From Thalassotalea litorea (GTDB lineage Bacteria; Pseudomonadota; Gammaproteobacteria; Enterobacterales; Alteromonadaceae), in the NCBI RefSeq assembly GCF_005843925.1, contig NZ_VCBC01000007.1, positions 124,001 through 188,000 of the forward strand: 64,000 bases of DNA, in the 5' to 3' direction. A program made the translations under genes and the position numbers. The stretch's first letter is position 1. Every line of letters starts with the position of its first letter. The notes beneath the pieces were generated by a model that saw nothing but the letters and a program-made list of their open reading frames with translations, had not been told where the DNA came from and ran no database searches. Positions 1 to 8,972 of this stretch are shown one piece after another.

Positions 1-371
1 CCGTCAATATCCTGCTCATCGACTTTGACTAATTCCTGCAGAGACTGCTCAGCGGTCAACACTTCACCGCTTTCCAGGGTAATTTGCCATTGAATCGATT
101 GTTCAAGGTCTTGTGCGGCAACACTCAAAGTTACCGTATGTTGTGCGGCTTCGGATTTCACCATCGACATCGCCGGTAACAACGTTAACCAGGCTTTGTT
201 TTTCAATTCCTGAGCGCTTGCCAAAATGGCATCGTCCGAGTGTAAGTCATAGCCCATCGCCTGCAGCAGTGACTGTAATGCCTGCTGATTAGCGTGAACC
301 ATATTGCCATAACAATCCTTATAACTAGGGTGAAAACCGACAACATCGGCTAACTGTTGTAAAGGCGTCAT
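1..371 (-). CDS. malQ: 4-alpha-glucanotransferase (amylomaltase), N-terminal part only
   Basis: The gene runs off the left edge, so only about 123 N-terminal residues are visible. The start MTPLQQLADVVGFHPSYKD, followed by a phrase about a glycine-rich linker and an eight-residue helix ending in LLQAMGYD, resembles the N-terminal domain of proteobacterial MalQ. MalQ moves maltodextrin segments between chains in the cytoplasm. The ATG at 369-371 overlaps the TGA of glgX (ATGA), so it is very likely translated by coupling with glgX. The catalytic GH77 barrel lies outside the window, so the assignment rests on weak N-terminal similarity plus the context of glgP, glgB and glgX. Confidence 0.75.
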   Translation of the reverse strand, partial: MTPLQQLADVVGFHPSYKDCYGNMVHANQQALQSLLQAMGYDLHSDDAILASAQELKNKAWLTLLPAMSMVKSEAAQHTVTLSVAAQDLEQSIQWQITLESGEVLTAEQSLQELVKVDEQDID

Positions 372-2551
372 AAATTTAATTCCTGAGTATCATATTGGCT
401 GTAAGTTAGCACCGAGCAACTGAAAGCCGCGACATCGATTAAAGCCGTTTCTATCGGCTGTTGACTATCGACATTTAGCTTGCAGGCGAGACTGTGCTCT
501 GGCTCGGCGGTATTAATAATGCGGGTCCAACGACCGGGTAATTTCGGAAGCTGGAATCGACTAATGTGTTTATGGGCGTTAAAGATGATCAATAACGCAT
601 CGTCCTGAACTCGATCCTGAGTGGCACTGGCGTCAAACACCTGGGTTTCGGCCAACAACATGGCAAAACACTTAAGAGCGCTGTTGTGCCAATTGTCCTC
701 AGCCATGGGTACACCATGGCAGTTAAACCAGCTCAGATCCTGCAATCCGGTTTTCGCGGAAACTTTTAGTCCATGCTGGTAATTTAATCGGTTTAATAGA
801 GGGTGTTGCTTACGTAATTGGATCAGCTTTTGTACAAACAATAGCTGCTCATGATCGACAACACCTTGTTCTGACTCCGGATCAGATAAAAACTGCCAAT
901 TTAGCCAGGTTATATCGTTATCCTGGCAGTAGGCATTGTTGTTGCCTTGCTGGCTGTGATTCACTTCATCACCACCGAGTAACATAGGTGTGCCCTGACT
1001 CAAAAACAGCGTCGCTAGAATATTGCGTTTTTGCTGTTGTCTAAGTTGATTAATTTCCGCGTCTGACGTTTCCCCTTCGACGCCATAATTGCGTCCAAAG
1101 TTATGACTGTGACCATCGCGGTTATCTTCACCATTGGCGTGATTATGGCGATCTTCAAATGTGACCAGATCATGGAGAGTGTTGCCATCATGGCTGGTCA
1201 CCATATTGACGCTGGCATACGGTCGGCGACCATGGTGTTCAAAGATATCCGCACTGCCATGTAGACGTCGGGCAAGTTCTGGGATCATGCCTTCATCACC
1301 ACGCCAGAAACGACGCACGGAGTCTCGAAAGCGATCATTCCATTCCAGCCAACTGCTGGGGAATTGACCTAACTGATAGCCACCATGACCTATATCCCAG
1401 GGCTCTGCGATCAGTTTAACCTTGGCCAGCATCGGATCCTGGCGCAATGCGGCGAAAAAGCTGGCATGCTGATAAAAGCTGTCATTGCCTTGATAATCTT
1501 TGCGACCAAGAATCGGTGCCAAATCAAAACGAAAGCCATCAACCCCCATCACGTCAACCCAATAACGCAGGCTGTCCATAACCAATTGCAAGACTCTTGG
1601 ATGGGTAAGGTTTAAGGTATTCCCGCAACCTGAATGGTTGATATAAAAGCGTTTATCTTCCTCTTCCAGGCGGTAGTAACTAAGGTTATCGATACCTTTG
1701 AAACAATAGGTTGGACCAAGGTGATTACCCTCTGCTGTGTGGTTGTACACCACATCCAGAATGACCTGTAAGCCTGCCTGATGAAAATTCTCCACCATCT
1801 GCTGGAATTCCTGCAGCTGATGTTGATGACAATATCTCGGTTCCGGGGCAAAAAAAGCGATGGAGTTATATCCCCAGTAATTCTTCAGGCCTTTTTCCCG
1901 TAAAAACGCTTCATCATAAAAGCCCTGTACCGGCAACAATTCGACACTGGTGACACCCAGCTCTTTAAAATACTGAATGGACTCAGGTTGCCCAAGCGCT
2001 TTAAAGGTGCCACGCATTTCGGCATCTATCTGTGGGTGATTTTTGGTAAAGCCTTTGACATGGGCTTCATAAACGATGGTGTCGTTATCGGCAACGTAAA
2101 CATGGCTGTTCAATCCTTGTAGTGATTCACTAACCACGCATTTGGGCATCACATCACTATTGTCACGATGATCGATAATCAAATCTTGCTGGCGACTATC
2201 GAGATCATATCCATGATGTTTCTGCGACCAGGTAAAGCTTCGGTTTAATTGCTTGGTATAAGGGTCAATTAATAGCTTTGCCGGATTAAATCGATGACCG
2301 GCATTCGGCTCATACGGACCGTGAACCCGATAACCATACAAACAACCCGGTTTAATATCGGTTAAATAGATGTGCCAGACTTCATCGGTATATTCGCTTA
2401 GCTCAATTCGCTCCAGTTCCTGCTCGGTTTTAATATCAAACAGGCACAACTCAACCTTAGTGGCATGGGCGCTAAACAGGGCAAAATTGGTGCCCTGGCC
2501 ATCGAAAGTGGCACCTAAGGGATAAGGTCTTCCAGAGCGATACTTACGCAT
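368..2551 (-). CDS. glgX: Glycogen debranching enzyme GlgX
   Basis: GH13 isoamylase-type enzyme of 727 residues that hydrolyses alpha-1,6 branch points in phosphorylase-limit glycogen. An N-terminal CBM48-like domain (about residues 10-100, with GTNFALFSAHATKVELCLFD) precedes the catalytic barrel. The GH13 acid residues are visible: nucleophile D343 in DGFRFDLAP, acid/base E383 in LIAEPWD, and D455 in TSHDG. YNHTAEG and GGDEVNHSQQGNNNAYCQD are the other typical blocks. Length is slightly above E. coli GlgX (657). Its ATG shares one base with the glgB stop (TAATG), and its own stop overlaps the malQ start, so glgB-glgX-malQ form a coupled unit. Debranching complements glgP, which stops near branch points. 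Confidence 0.95.
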   Translation of the reverse strand: MRKYRSGRPYPLGATFDGQGTNFALFSAHATKVELCLFDIKTEQELERIELSEYTDEVWHIYLTDIKPGCLYGYRVHGPYEPNAGHRFNPAKLLIDPYTKQLNRSFTWSQKHHGYDLDSRQQDLIIDHRDNSDVMPKCVVSESLQGLNSHVYVADNDTIVYEAHVKGFTKNHPQIDAEMRGTFKALGQPESIQYFKELGVTSVELLPVQGFYDEAFLREKGLKNYWGYNSIAFFAPEPRYCHQHQLQEFQQMVENFHQAGLQVILDVVYNHTAEGNHLGPTYCFKGIDNLSYYRLEEEDKRFYINHSGCGNTLNLTHPRVLQLVMDSLRYWVDVMGVDGFRFDLAPILGRKDYQGNDSFYQHASFFAALRQDPMLAKVKLIAEPWDIGHGGYQLGQFPSSWLEWNDRFRDSVRRFWRGDEGMIPELARRLHGSADIFEHHGRRPYASVNMVTSHDGNTLHDLVTFEDRHNHANGEDNRDGHSHNFGRNYGVEGETSDAEINQLRQQQKRNILATLFLSQGTPMLLGGDEVNHSQQGNNNAYCQDNDITWLNWQFLSDPESEQGVVDHEQLLFVQKLIQLRKQHPLLNRLNYQHGLKVSAKTGLQDLSWFNCHGVPMAEDNWHNSALKCFAMLLAETQVFDASATQDRVQDDALLIIFNAHKHISRFQLPKLPGRWTRIINTAEPEHSLACKLNVDSQQPIETALIDVAAFSCSVLTYSQYDTQELNL

Positions 2552-4746
2552 TAGCCGATGATCTCAAAAACCAGAGTCGCCAAAGGCGGCACCGTAATGG
2601 TGATCGATTGCGCCTGATCTTGCCATGGCGTGTCGATTGAATGCACCGAGCCCAGATTGCCGACATTACTCCCGCCATAAATGCCCGCATCAGAATTGAA
2701 TATCTCTTTGTGTTCGCCGGCTATTGGCGTGCCTACGCGAAAGTCACGCTGCACAGTCGGAGTAAAATTGACGACAACAAGCACAGGATTGGTGCCATGC
2801 TCTCCGTACCGTACGTAACTAAAAACAGACTGCTCACTATTTTGATAATCGACCCAGTCAAATCCCTCTTTTTGGCAATCTTGTTGGTGCAGGGCAGGCG
2901 TGTTTTTATACAAGCCATTAAGATCTCGGATCAGTCGTTGCACGCCCTGGTGGGGTTCGTGCTCAAGTAAATGCCAATCTAAAGATTGCTGATAATTCCA
3001 CTCACTTTGCTGAGCGAATTCACACCCCATAAACATCAGCTTCTTGCCTGGGTGGGTCCACATAAAGCCATAATAGGCGCGTAAATTGGCAAAACGCTGC
3101 CAATCATCGCCGGGCATACGAGCAAGAATCGACCCTTTACCATGCACAACTTCATCATGACTTAAAGGTAAAACGAAGTTTTCATCAAAGGCATACACCA
3201 GACCGAAACTGATCTCATTATGGTGGAATTTACGGTGGATTGGTTCACGCCCCATGTATTGCAAGGTGTCATTCATCCAACCCATATTCCATTTAAAGCC
3301 AAAGCCCAGACCGCCCATATCGGTTGGTTTGGAAACCCCTGGCCAGGATGTGGATTCTTCTGCTACTGAGAATGCCCCGGGGAAATCGGCATACAATTCT
3401 TCATTAAATCCTTTTAGAAAGTCCACCGCTTCAAGGTTTTCATTGCCGCCAAACTCATTGGCAACCCATTCGCCTTCATCGCGTGAGTAATCGAGATAAA
3501 GCATGGATGCTACAGCGTCGACCCGAACACCATCAACATGATAATTTTCCAACCAATGCATCGCACTGGCACGTAAAAAGTTGGCAACCTCTGTGCGTCC
3601 ATAATTATAAATCAGGGTATTCCAGTCTGGATGAAAACCCTTGCGCGGGTCTTCATGCTCATACAAACAGGTACCATCAAAACGAGTCAGGCCATGGTCA
3701 TCGACAGGAAAATGACCGGGCACCCAGTCAATCAACACCCCAAGACCCGCCTGATGACATAAATCGATAAATACTTTGAAGTCTTGTGGACTACCAAATC
3801 GTGCCGTTGGCGCGAACAGGCCCACCGGTTGATAACCCCAGGAGCCATCGAATGGGTATTCACTGATCGGCATTAGCTGAATATGAGTAAAGCCCAGGTC
3901 CTGAACATATGGGATCAGACGCTTGGCAATCTCACCATAATTTAGAAATTCATTATGCTCATCCCGTTGCCAGGAACCCAAGTGCACTTCATAAATGCTG
4001 ATCGGGGCATGGCGGTTGTTCATCGCCTCACGGGTAGTCATCCATTTCTCATCGGCCCAGTCAAATGCTTGTTCGGCATTAATGATTGACGACGTATCGG
4101 GACGATATTGCGCCTGAACCCCCATAGGGTCGGCCTTTAAAGGTAGCAAATTGGAATCGCTGTCTTTGACTTCGAACTTGTAATGACAACCAGCCTTTAC
4201 CGGATGGCGAGCACTGTGATGCGGAATAAATATTTCCCAAATTCCACAATTTAATAATTTTCGCATCGGGTGGCAGCGGCCATCCCAGTCATTAAAATCA
4301 CCGACAACGGCAACATGACTGGCATTCGGTGCCCAAACTGAAAAGCTGACACCTGATACGCCTTGATGCTCAATACAATGAGCACCAAGTTTCTGATACA
4401 AATGCTTATGACGTCCTTCGACAAAAAGATAGGTATCCATGTCTCCAAGCACACAACCGAAGGAGAATGGATCGTCAATCAGGCGCTGACTGTCACCGAC
4501 GGTGACTTGAAGCTGATATGCGAATGCTTTTTTACGACGAGTCGTTTTATGGAACAACCCCTGTTCACTGGCTCGTTCCAGAGCACAGATCACTTTGCCA
4601 GACGCTTTGTCCAAAACCGCAACGGTTTCGGCCCAGGGAATAAATACATTGAACTGCAAATAACCTTTTTCATTGGTATGCATACCAAGAAACGCAAAGG
4701 GATTTGGATGCTGTGCGTTGCTCAGCGCTTGATTATGTTCATGCAT
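2551..4746 (-). CDS. glgB: 1,4-alpha-glucan branching enzyme GlgB
   Basis: GH13 branching enzyme of 731 residues, close to E. coli GlgB (728), that forms alpha-1,6 branches in glycogen. Two N-terminal beta-sandwich regions (about 1-110 and a CBM48 at about 125-220, with GVSFSVWAPNASHVAVVGDF) precede the catalytic domain. Catalytic residues are D410 in DGVRVDAVASM, E463 in VAEESTSWPG and D531 in LSHDEVVHGK, each offset by five from the E. coli positions. The C-terminal all-beta domain is complete. It lies 217 bases after glgP on the same strand. That gap shows no clear terminator, so read-through from glgP is possible. No missing or unusual residues were seen. Confidence 0.97.
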   Translation of the reverse strand: MHEHNQALSNAQHPNPFAFLGMHTNEKGYLQFNVFIPWAETVAVLDKASGKVICALERASEQGLFHKTTRRKKAFAYQLQVTVGDSQRLIDDPFSFGCVLGDMDTYLFVEGRHKHLYQKLGAHCIEHQGVSGVSFSVWAPNASHVAVVGDFNDWDGRCHPMRKLLNCGIWEIFIPHHSARHPVKAGCHYKFEVKDSDSNLLPLKADPMGVQAQYRPDTSSIINAEQAFDWADEKWMTTREAMNNRHAPISIYEVHLGSWQRDEHNEFLNYGEIAKRLIPYVQDLGFTHIQLMPISEYPFDGSWGYQPVGLFAPTARFGSPQDFKVFIDLCHQAGLGVLIDWVPGHFPVDDHGLTRFDGTCLYEHEDPRKGFHPDWNTLIYNYGRTEVANFLRASAMHWLENYHVDGVRVDAVASMLYLDYSRDEGEWVANEFGGNENLEAVDFLKGFNEELYADFPGAFSVAEESTSWPGVSKPTDMGGLGFGFKWNMGWMNDTLQYMGREPIHRKFHHNEISFGLVYAFDENFVLPLSHDEVVHGKGSILARMPGDDWQRFANLRAYYGFMWTHPGKKLMFMGCEFAQQSEWNYQQSLDWHLLEHEPHQGVQRLIRDLNGLYKNTPALHQQDCQKEGFDWVDYQNSEQSVFSYVRYGEHGTNPVLVVVNFTPTVQRDFRVGTPIAGEHKEIFNSDAGIYGGSNVGNLGSVHSIDTPWQDQAQSITITVPPLATLVFEIIG

Positions 4747-4963
4747 TATTCACTGTTCCTTCAATTTATCTATGACAAATAATGTTCGGTTACCTCAATG
4801 GCGACCGCTGACTTTGTTTAACCAACCTAATATGTCACATTTTACTGCTTGGCTGATACAACAAAGCCCCAGTATAAAAATACCACGGCTTTTGACAAAA
4901 TATCTTTTAATTCAACCAGTAAAGCAACAATAGCCGACAACAAAGTGCCGGCCATTGCGATAA

Positions 4964-7420
4964 TTACTTAATCGGCGTCAATTTCCAAATATTGTTTACA
5001 TAATCCTGGATTGAGCGATCCGAGGTAAACTTACCCATTTTAGCGGTATTTAAAATTGCCATACGAGCCCAGCGTTTGCTGTCTTTATACGCCTCGTCCA
5101 ACGCTTGTTGAGCTTTGGCATAATCGGCGTAATCGGCAAGAACCCGATAAGGGTCACCACCTTCAAGTAAGCTGTGGGCAATCGCCGATAGCTCACCCGG
5201 TTTCCCAGGAGTAAAGAAGTCGCCTCGTAACCAGTCGATGACTGCTTTTAACTCTTGGTCAGCATGATAGAAGTCCCACGGATTATATCCTTCGACCTGC
5301 ATCACTTTGATCTGATCAACCGTGTTTCCGAAAATAAAGATATTATCATCACCCACTTCTTCAGCGATCTCGACATTGGCACCATCGAGTGTGCCAATCG
5401 TTACGGCACCATTTAGCGCAAGTTTCATATTACCCGTACCAGAAGCCTCTTTACCTGCAGTAGAAATTTGCTCAGAAACGTCTGCCGCTGGGATGATTTT
5501 TTCCGCTAAAGTTACACGGTAGTTTGGCATAAATACGATTTTTAGCTTGCCCTGAATGCGATCATCATTGTTGATGCGTTCAGCGACTTTATTAATGGCA
5601 TAAATAATTTCTTTGGCCAGGTAGTAACCAGGCGCGGCTTTTGCACCAAAAATAAAGACGCGAGGTTGCATATCATAGTCCGGATTCTCCAGAAGACGAT
5701 GGTACAAACCAAGAATGTGTAAGAAGTTCAGGTGCTGACGTTTATATTCGTGTAGGCGCTTGATCTGCACGTCGAAAATGGCATCTGCACTCACGTCCAC
5801 ACCTGTCAGGCTTTTAATTTCACCGGCAAGTTTGACCTTGTTTTCATGCTTAATATCCATGAATTTCTTCTGGAACTTGGCATCGTCCGCATATTCAGAC
5901 ACTGCATCAAGGCTGGAAAGATCTTTGGCCCAGTCGGTTTTCACAACCGTATCAAGCAATTTGGAAAGCTTAGGGTTACAGGCTTTTAACCAGCGACGTG
6001 GCGTGACGCCATTGGTTACATTGGTTAGTTTACCTGGATACAGGGCATTAAATTCTGGGAATAGGTCAGATTGCACTAGGTCTGAGTGAATTTGAGCAAC
6101 ACCATTCACTTTAAAGGAAGTAACAACACAAAGGTGTGCCATGCGCACCATTTTTTGCTGACCTTCTTCAATGATCGACAATTGAGCACGCATCTGCACA
6201 TCGCCAGGCCACATGCGGGCAACGTCATTGTTCAGGAATTGCTCATTGATGGTATAAAGAATTTCAAGGTGACGTGGTAGTACACGTTCGAACATCGAAA
6301 CAGCCCACTTCTCTAGCGCTTCAGGTAACAGAGTGTGGTTCGTGTAAGCAAAGACCTTACGACACATCGCCCAGGCGTTATCCCAGCTAAAGTCATAATC
6401 GTCCATCAAGGTGCGCATTAATTCTAAAATCGCGATGGTCGGATGGGTATCATTTAACTGAATCACAACTTGATTGGCAAATTCAGACCAATCATCTGCG
6501 TACTGCTTCTGATAACGTTTGATAATGTCTTTAATAGAACATGCACAGAAGAAGTATTGCTGAATAAAACGCAGCTCTTTACCCGCTTCGGTTTCATCAT
6601 TTGGGTACAAGACTTTGGAAATAGTCTCAGCCTGATTTTGGGCACTATGGGCATCCTGATACGATCCTGCGTTAAACTGATCCCAATCGAAATGACTACA
6701 GGCACGAGATTCCCACAAACGCAGCACGTTTACGGTTTTAGAGTTATAACCGACAATCGGCACATCCCATGGAACCCCTTTGATGATCTGACCAGGGTGC
6801 CAGATTTTCTTAACACTGCCATCAACCTGAGCTTGCGTTTCTACGGAACCAAATAAAGGGATTTCCTGAACCGCTTCCGGACGACAGACTTCCCATGGGT
6901 TGCCATATTCACGCCATTCATCCGGCGTTTCAATTTGACGACCTTGGTGGAATTGTTGCTCAAACAAACCGTGTTCATAGTGAATACCATAACCCACTGC
7001 GTTGTAATCCAGGGTGGCTAGTGAATCTAAGAAACACGCAGCAAGACGGCCCAGACCTCCATTACCTAAGGCTAAATCATGGCCTTCTTCGAAAATATCT
7101 TCCAGCTCAAACCCTAAATCGGCAACAGCTTTATTTGCCACTTCAAATAGGTTGAGGTTGTGAAGGTTATTGGAAAGCATGCGCCCCATTAGATATTCAA
7201 GGGACAAATAGTTTACAGAACGGCTTTTCTGATCAGTATGCGCGGCATTCGTTTCTTTAAGCTTTTCATAAACCACTTCATTTACTGCCAGACACACTGC
7301 ACGCAATACGGCTGTTGGATTGTCCTGGAAATCCACTTCACTAGAAGTGAAATTCAGATGATGAAGAACCTTGGTTTTGAATTGCGCCGCGGTTAACGGT
7401 TTTTTCGTTGCTGTCGCCAT
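4964..7420 (-). CDS. glgP: Glycogen/maltodextrin phosphorylase
   Basis: GT35 phosphorylase of 818 residues (E. coli GlgP is 815) that releases glucose-1-phosphate from glucan ends using phosphate. The family hallmarks are present: NLEYLMGR-type start (LSLEYLMGRMLSNN), ALGNGGLGRLAACFLDS, KRLHEYKRQ, and the pyridoxal phosphate lysine K666 in SGTGNMKLALNG. It is the first gene of the cluster and has a long upstream region with a plausible promoter and two LacI-type palindromes. Cytoplasmic. The sequence cannot cleanly separate GlgP from MalP. The operators and the neighbouring malQ argue for use on maltodextrins as well as on glycogen. Confidence 0.96.
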   Translation of the reverse strand: MATATKKPLTAAQFKTKVLHHLNFTSSEVDFQDNPTAVLRAVCLAVNEVVYEKLKETNAAHTDQKSRSVNYLSLEYLMGRMLSNNLHNLNLFEVANKAVADLGFELEDIFEEGHDLALGNGGLGRLAACFLDSLATLDYNAVGYGIHYEHGLFEQQFHQGRQIETPDEWREYGNPWEVCRPEAVQEIPLFGSVETQAQVDGSVKKIWHPGQIIKGVPWDVPIVGYNSKTVNVLRLWESRACSHFDWDQFNAGSYQDAHSAQNQAETISKVLYPNDETEAGKELRFIQQYFFCACSIKDIIKRYQKQYADDWSEFANQVVIQLNDTHPTIAILELMRTLMDDYDFSWDNAWAMCRKVFAYTNHTLLPEALEKWAVSMFERVLPRHLEILYTINEQFLNNDVARMWPGDVQMRAQLSIIEEGQQKMVRMAHLCVVTSFKVNGVAQIHSDLVQSDLFPEFNALYPGKLTNVTNGVTPRRWLKACNPKLSKLLDTVVKTDWAKDLSSLDAVSEYADDAKFQKKFMDIKHENKVKLAGEIKSLTGVDVSADAIFDVQIKRLHEYKRQHLNFLHILGLYHRLLENPDYDMQPRVFIFGAKAAPGYYLAKEIIYAINKVAERINNDDRIQGKLKIVFMPNYRVTLAEKIIPAADVSEQISTAGKEASGTGNMKLALNGAVTIGTLDGANVEIAEEVGDDNIFIFGNTVDQIKVMQVEGYNPWDFYHADQELKAVIDWLRGDFFTPGKPGELSAIAHSLLEGGDPYRVLADYADYAKAQQALDEAYKDSKRWARMAILNTAKMGKFTSDRSIQDYVNNIWKLTPIK

Positions 7421-7521
7421 AATAAAACGTTTCTCTTTAGGTAATCGAATCTGTCCAGCGTTAGGACGATAATTCAGTCATAACAAATTCAATTGCAACA
7501 ACTGCTTAATTTTCAGGCAAA

Positions 7522-7550
7522 ATTATAATTCTGGCTGTAAGTGTCGTTAA
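7522..7550 (-). promoter_or_regulatory. Putative sigma-70 promoter of glgP
   Basis: Read on the minus strand, TTAACG (7545-7550) and a perfect TATAAT (7522-7527) are separated by 17 bases and lie about 100 bases before the glgP start. The -10 match is exact and the -35 matches 4 of 6. Assignment is by pattern only. Confidence 0.45.
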
Positions 7551-7573
7551 TTTAAGCTTTCGGAGCAAACATC

Positions 7574-7587
7574 TGCATACGTATGTA
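7574..7587. promoter_or_regulatory. LacI-family operator, copy 1 upstream of glgP
   Basis: TGCATACGTATGTA is a near-perfect even palindrome with a central CG step, the architecture of LacI-family operators. Its centre lies exactly 28 bases from that of the second copy. The same core occurs near the TonB receptor/pullulanase genes. A MalR-type maltodextrin regulator is the natural candidate, but its gene is not in the window. Confidence 0.7.
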
Positions 7588-7601
7588 TTGCATTTAAGTG
7601 T

Positions 7602-7615
7602 TGCATACGTATGCA
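7602..7615. promoter_or_regulatory. LacI-family operator, copy 2 upstream of glgP
   Basis: TGCATACGTATGCA is a perfect 14-base palindrome. With copy 1 it forms a tandem pair upstream, not downstream, of the putative glgP promoter. That leaves room for activation or for a repression mechanism other than simple blocking. Confidence 0.75.
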
Positions 7616-8229
7616 GAATCACAACAAATTATCACCCTCTATTTGCAGGAAATATAAGGTATAGCGGGCAATTTTCATCATGTTGACTATCCACATAGGT
7701 AAAATACGATTGCCGCGTCTGACTCACTGTAGAGGAAATTATTTACCCTCCACCTTGATAAGGTAGGTGTTTGAAAAAAAACAACAAATGAATAATTTTC
7801 AGCTAAATACTATCGCTGTAATTAAATTTGAAACATTGGTGGGTATCACGGGTTCAGATAGAAGAAGCAGAGCGATGCATTTTAATTTAAATTGGCGCCG
7901 GTAGTTAATACATTGCATCGATGCCCGACAAAACATTGTCGCTCCCTGACACGACAGGGAATCTAAATTGCAGGGGCAAGCCTTAAAGTGCAGATCCCCA
8001 CTTTCGTGAGGATGACGGTATTTATTCTACGGCTATTTAGCTCACGGTAGGGATGGCGGTGTTTATACTTCGACTGGCTGGCTTTTTCAGGAGAGGACGA
8101 TTTTATCTAACGCGATTTTTTACGATGACGAGACTAACTCAACAGCGGTTAGCCTCAGAGTGACAAAGTCGATTCTGAGACTACCGAGATGATTGTCAGA
8201 GCATTAAGCTTGCCGAAAGCTGGTAGCAA
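7616..8229. other. Non-coding stretch upstream of the glgP control region
   Basis: No convincing gene is seen. The stretch holds one REP-like hairpin repeat (7942-7965) and GC-richer text such as GATCCCCACTTTCGTGAGGATGACGG that looks like dispersed intergenic repeat debris. No RNA gene was recognised. Confidence 0.5.
7942..7965. repeat. REP-like palindromic repeat, copy A
   Basis: The block begins CTCCCTG and ends ACGACAGGGAATCTA, with TCCCTG and CAGGGA able to pair as a hairpin. A 24-base block at 39676-39699 matches it at 22 positions, and a shorter inverted match lies at 13223-13235. Both are intergenic, as expected for a dispersed REP-type element. Confidence 0.55.
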
Positions 8230-8664
8230 CTATTTCGCCTGGAATGCTCTTTCTTTGGCTAGCTGCTCTATTTTATCAAATACCTCAGCATCAAATGAAA
8301 AAGAGAATATGCGCCAGCCTTCTTTCAGTTTAAAAAACTGAAATTCAAACCGAATCGGTTGACGTTCATAGATACCCATATAGGTGACATGAACAAGGTT
8401 TTCACCAACTTCATAGGCATCAATCAATTCAATGGCATGCATTGCACCAACTAATCCCTCGACCGCGCCAAGCTGAGTTTTTACGTTTTTAACTTGATCC
8501 GGGATTGAGGTGATATAAGGGTTGGTTTTATAGATTGAATCAACCGCTTGGTTAATCTGCCCTTGCTTGTACAGACTGAAAAATTCATCTATTTCGGATT
8601 GGTAACCGCTAGCATTAACCGTGAATGATAAAAGTGTTGCGATTGCAAAAATGGCGTATTTCAT
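8230..8664 (-). CDS. Small exported protein of unknown function
   Basis: A 144-residue protein with a clear signal peptide (MKYAIFAIATLLSFTVNASG, cleavage likely near residue 19), so periplasmic or secreted. The mature part starts with a helical segment, DEFFSLYKQGQINQAVDSIY. It ends in alternating beta strands (LVHVTYMGIYERQPIRFEFQ, then FFKLKEGWRIFSFSFD) and a final helix. This layout suggests a small alpha+beta fold such as an NTF2-like/DUF3887-type domain, but that is a guess from the pattern. An AAGGA ribosome-binding site supports the ATG at 8662-8664. It appears to be a single-gene unit. No cysteines and no lipobox were seen. Confidence 0.75.
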   Translation of the reverse strand: MKYAIFAIATLLSFTVNASGYQSEIDEFFSLYKQGQINQAVDSIYKTNPYITSIPDQVKNVKTQLGAVEGLVGAMHAIELIDAYEVGENLVHVTYMGIYERQPIRFEFQFFKLKEGWRIFSFSFDAEVFDKIEQLAKERAFQAK

Positions 8665-8972
8665 GCGTTTCCTTTTAAGTTATTGACCATAGGCAGAAGT
8701 GCGCGACAACGACTTACTTAGATAGTCCAATGTCCTTTAGCCAAAATACGCGATTTGGCAAAAACAAACAATCGCTGCAACGATGAAGCTGAAATAGGGC
8801 AGTGATCGCCAATATAAGGAGAGAGATTCCAAAGCTCCAATAATATCGGCTCAGCAAAAGCACAGTTTAATGAACCATATATTCTGTGCAACGCTCCGAC
8901 AGTTCCAAAGAAATCGTATCTGTCTAACCGATATTAGCCAACAGGGCTAACCCCTAGGACTGACCACCCGGC
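8665..8972. other. Intergenic stretch, nothing recognised
   Basis: 308 bases between the amidase and the small exported protein. It should contain the promoter of the latter. No repeat, RNA or gene was seen. Confidence 0.5.
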
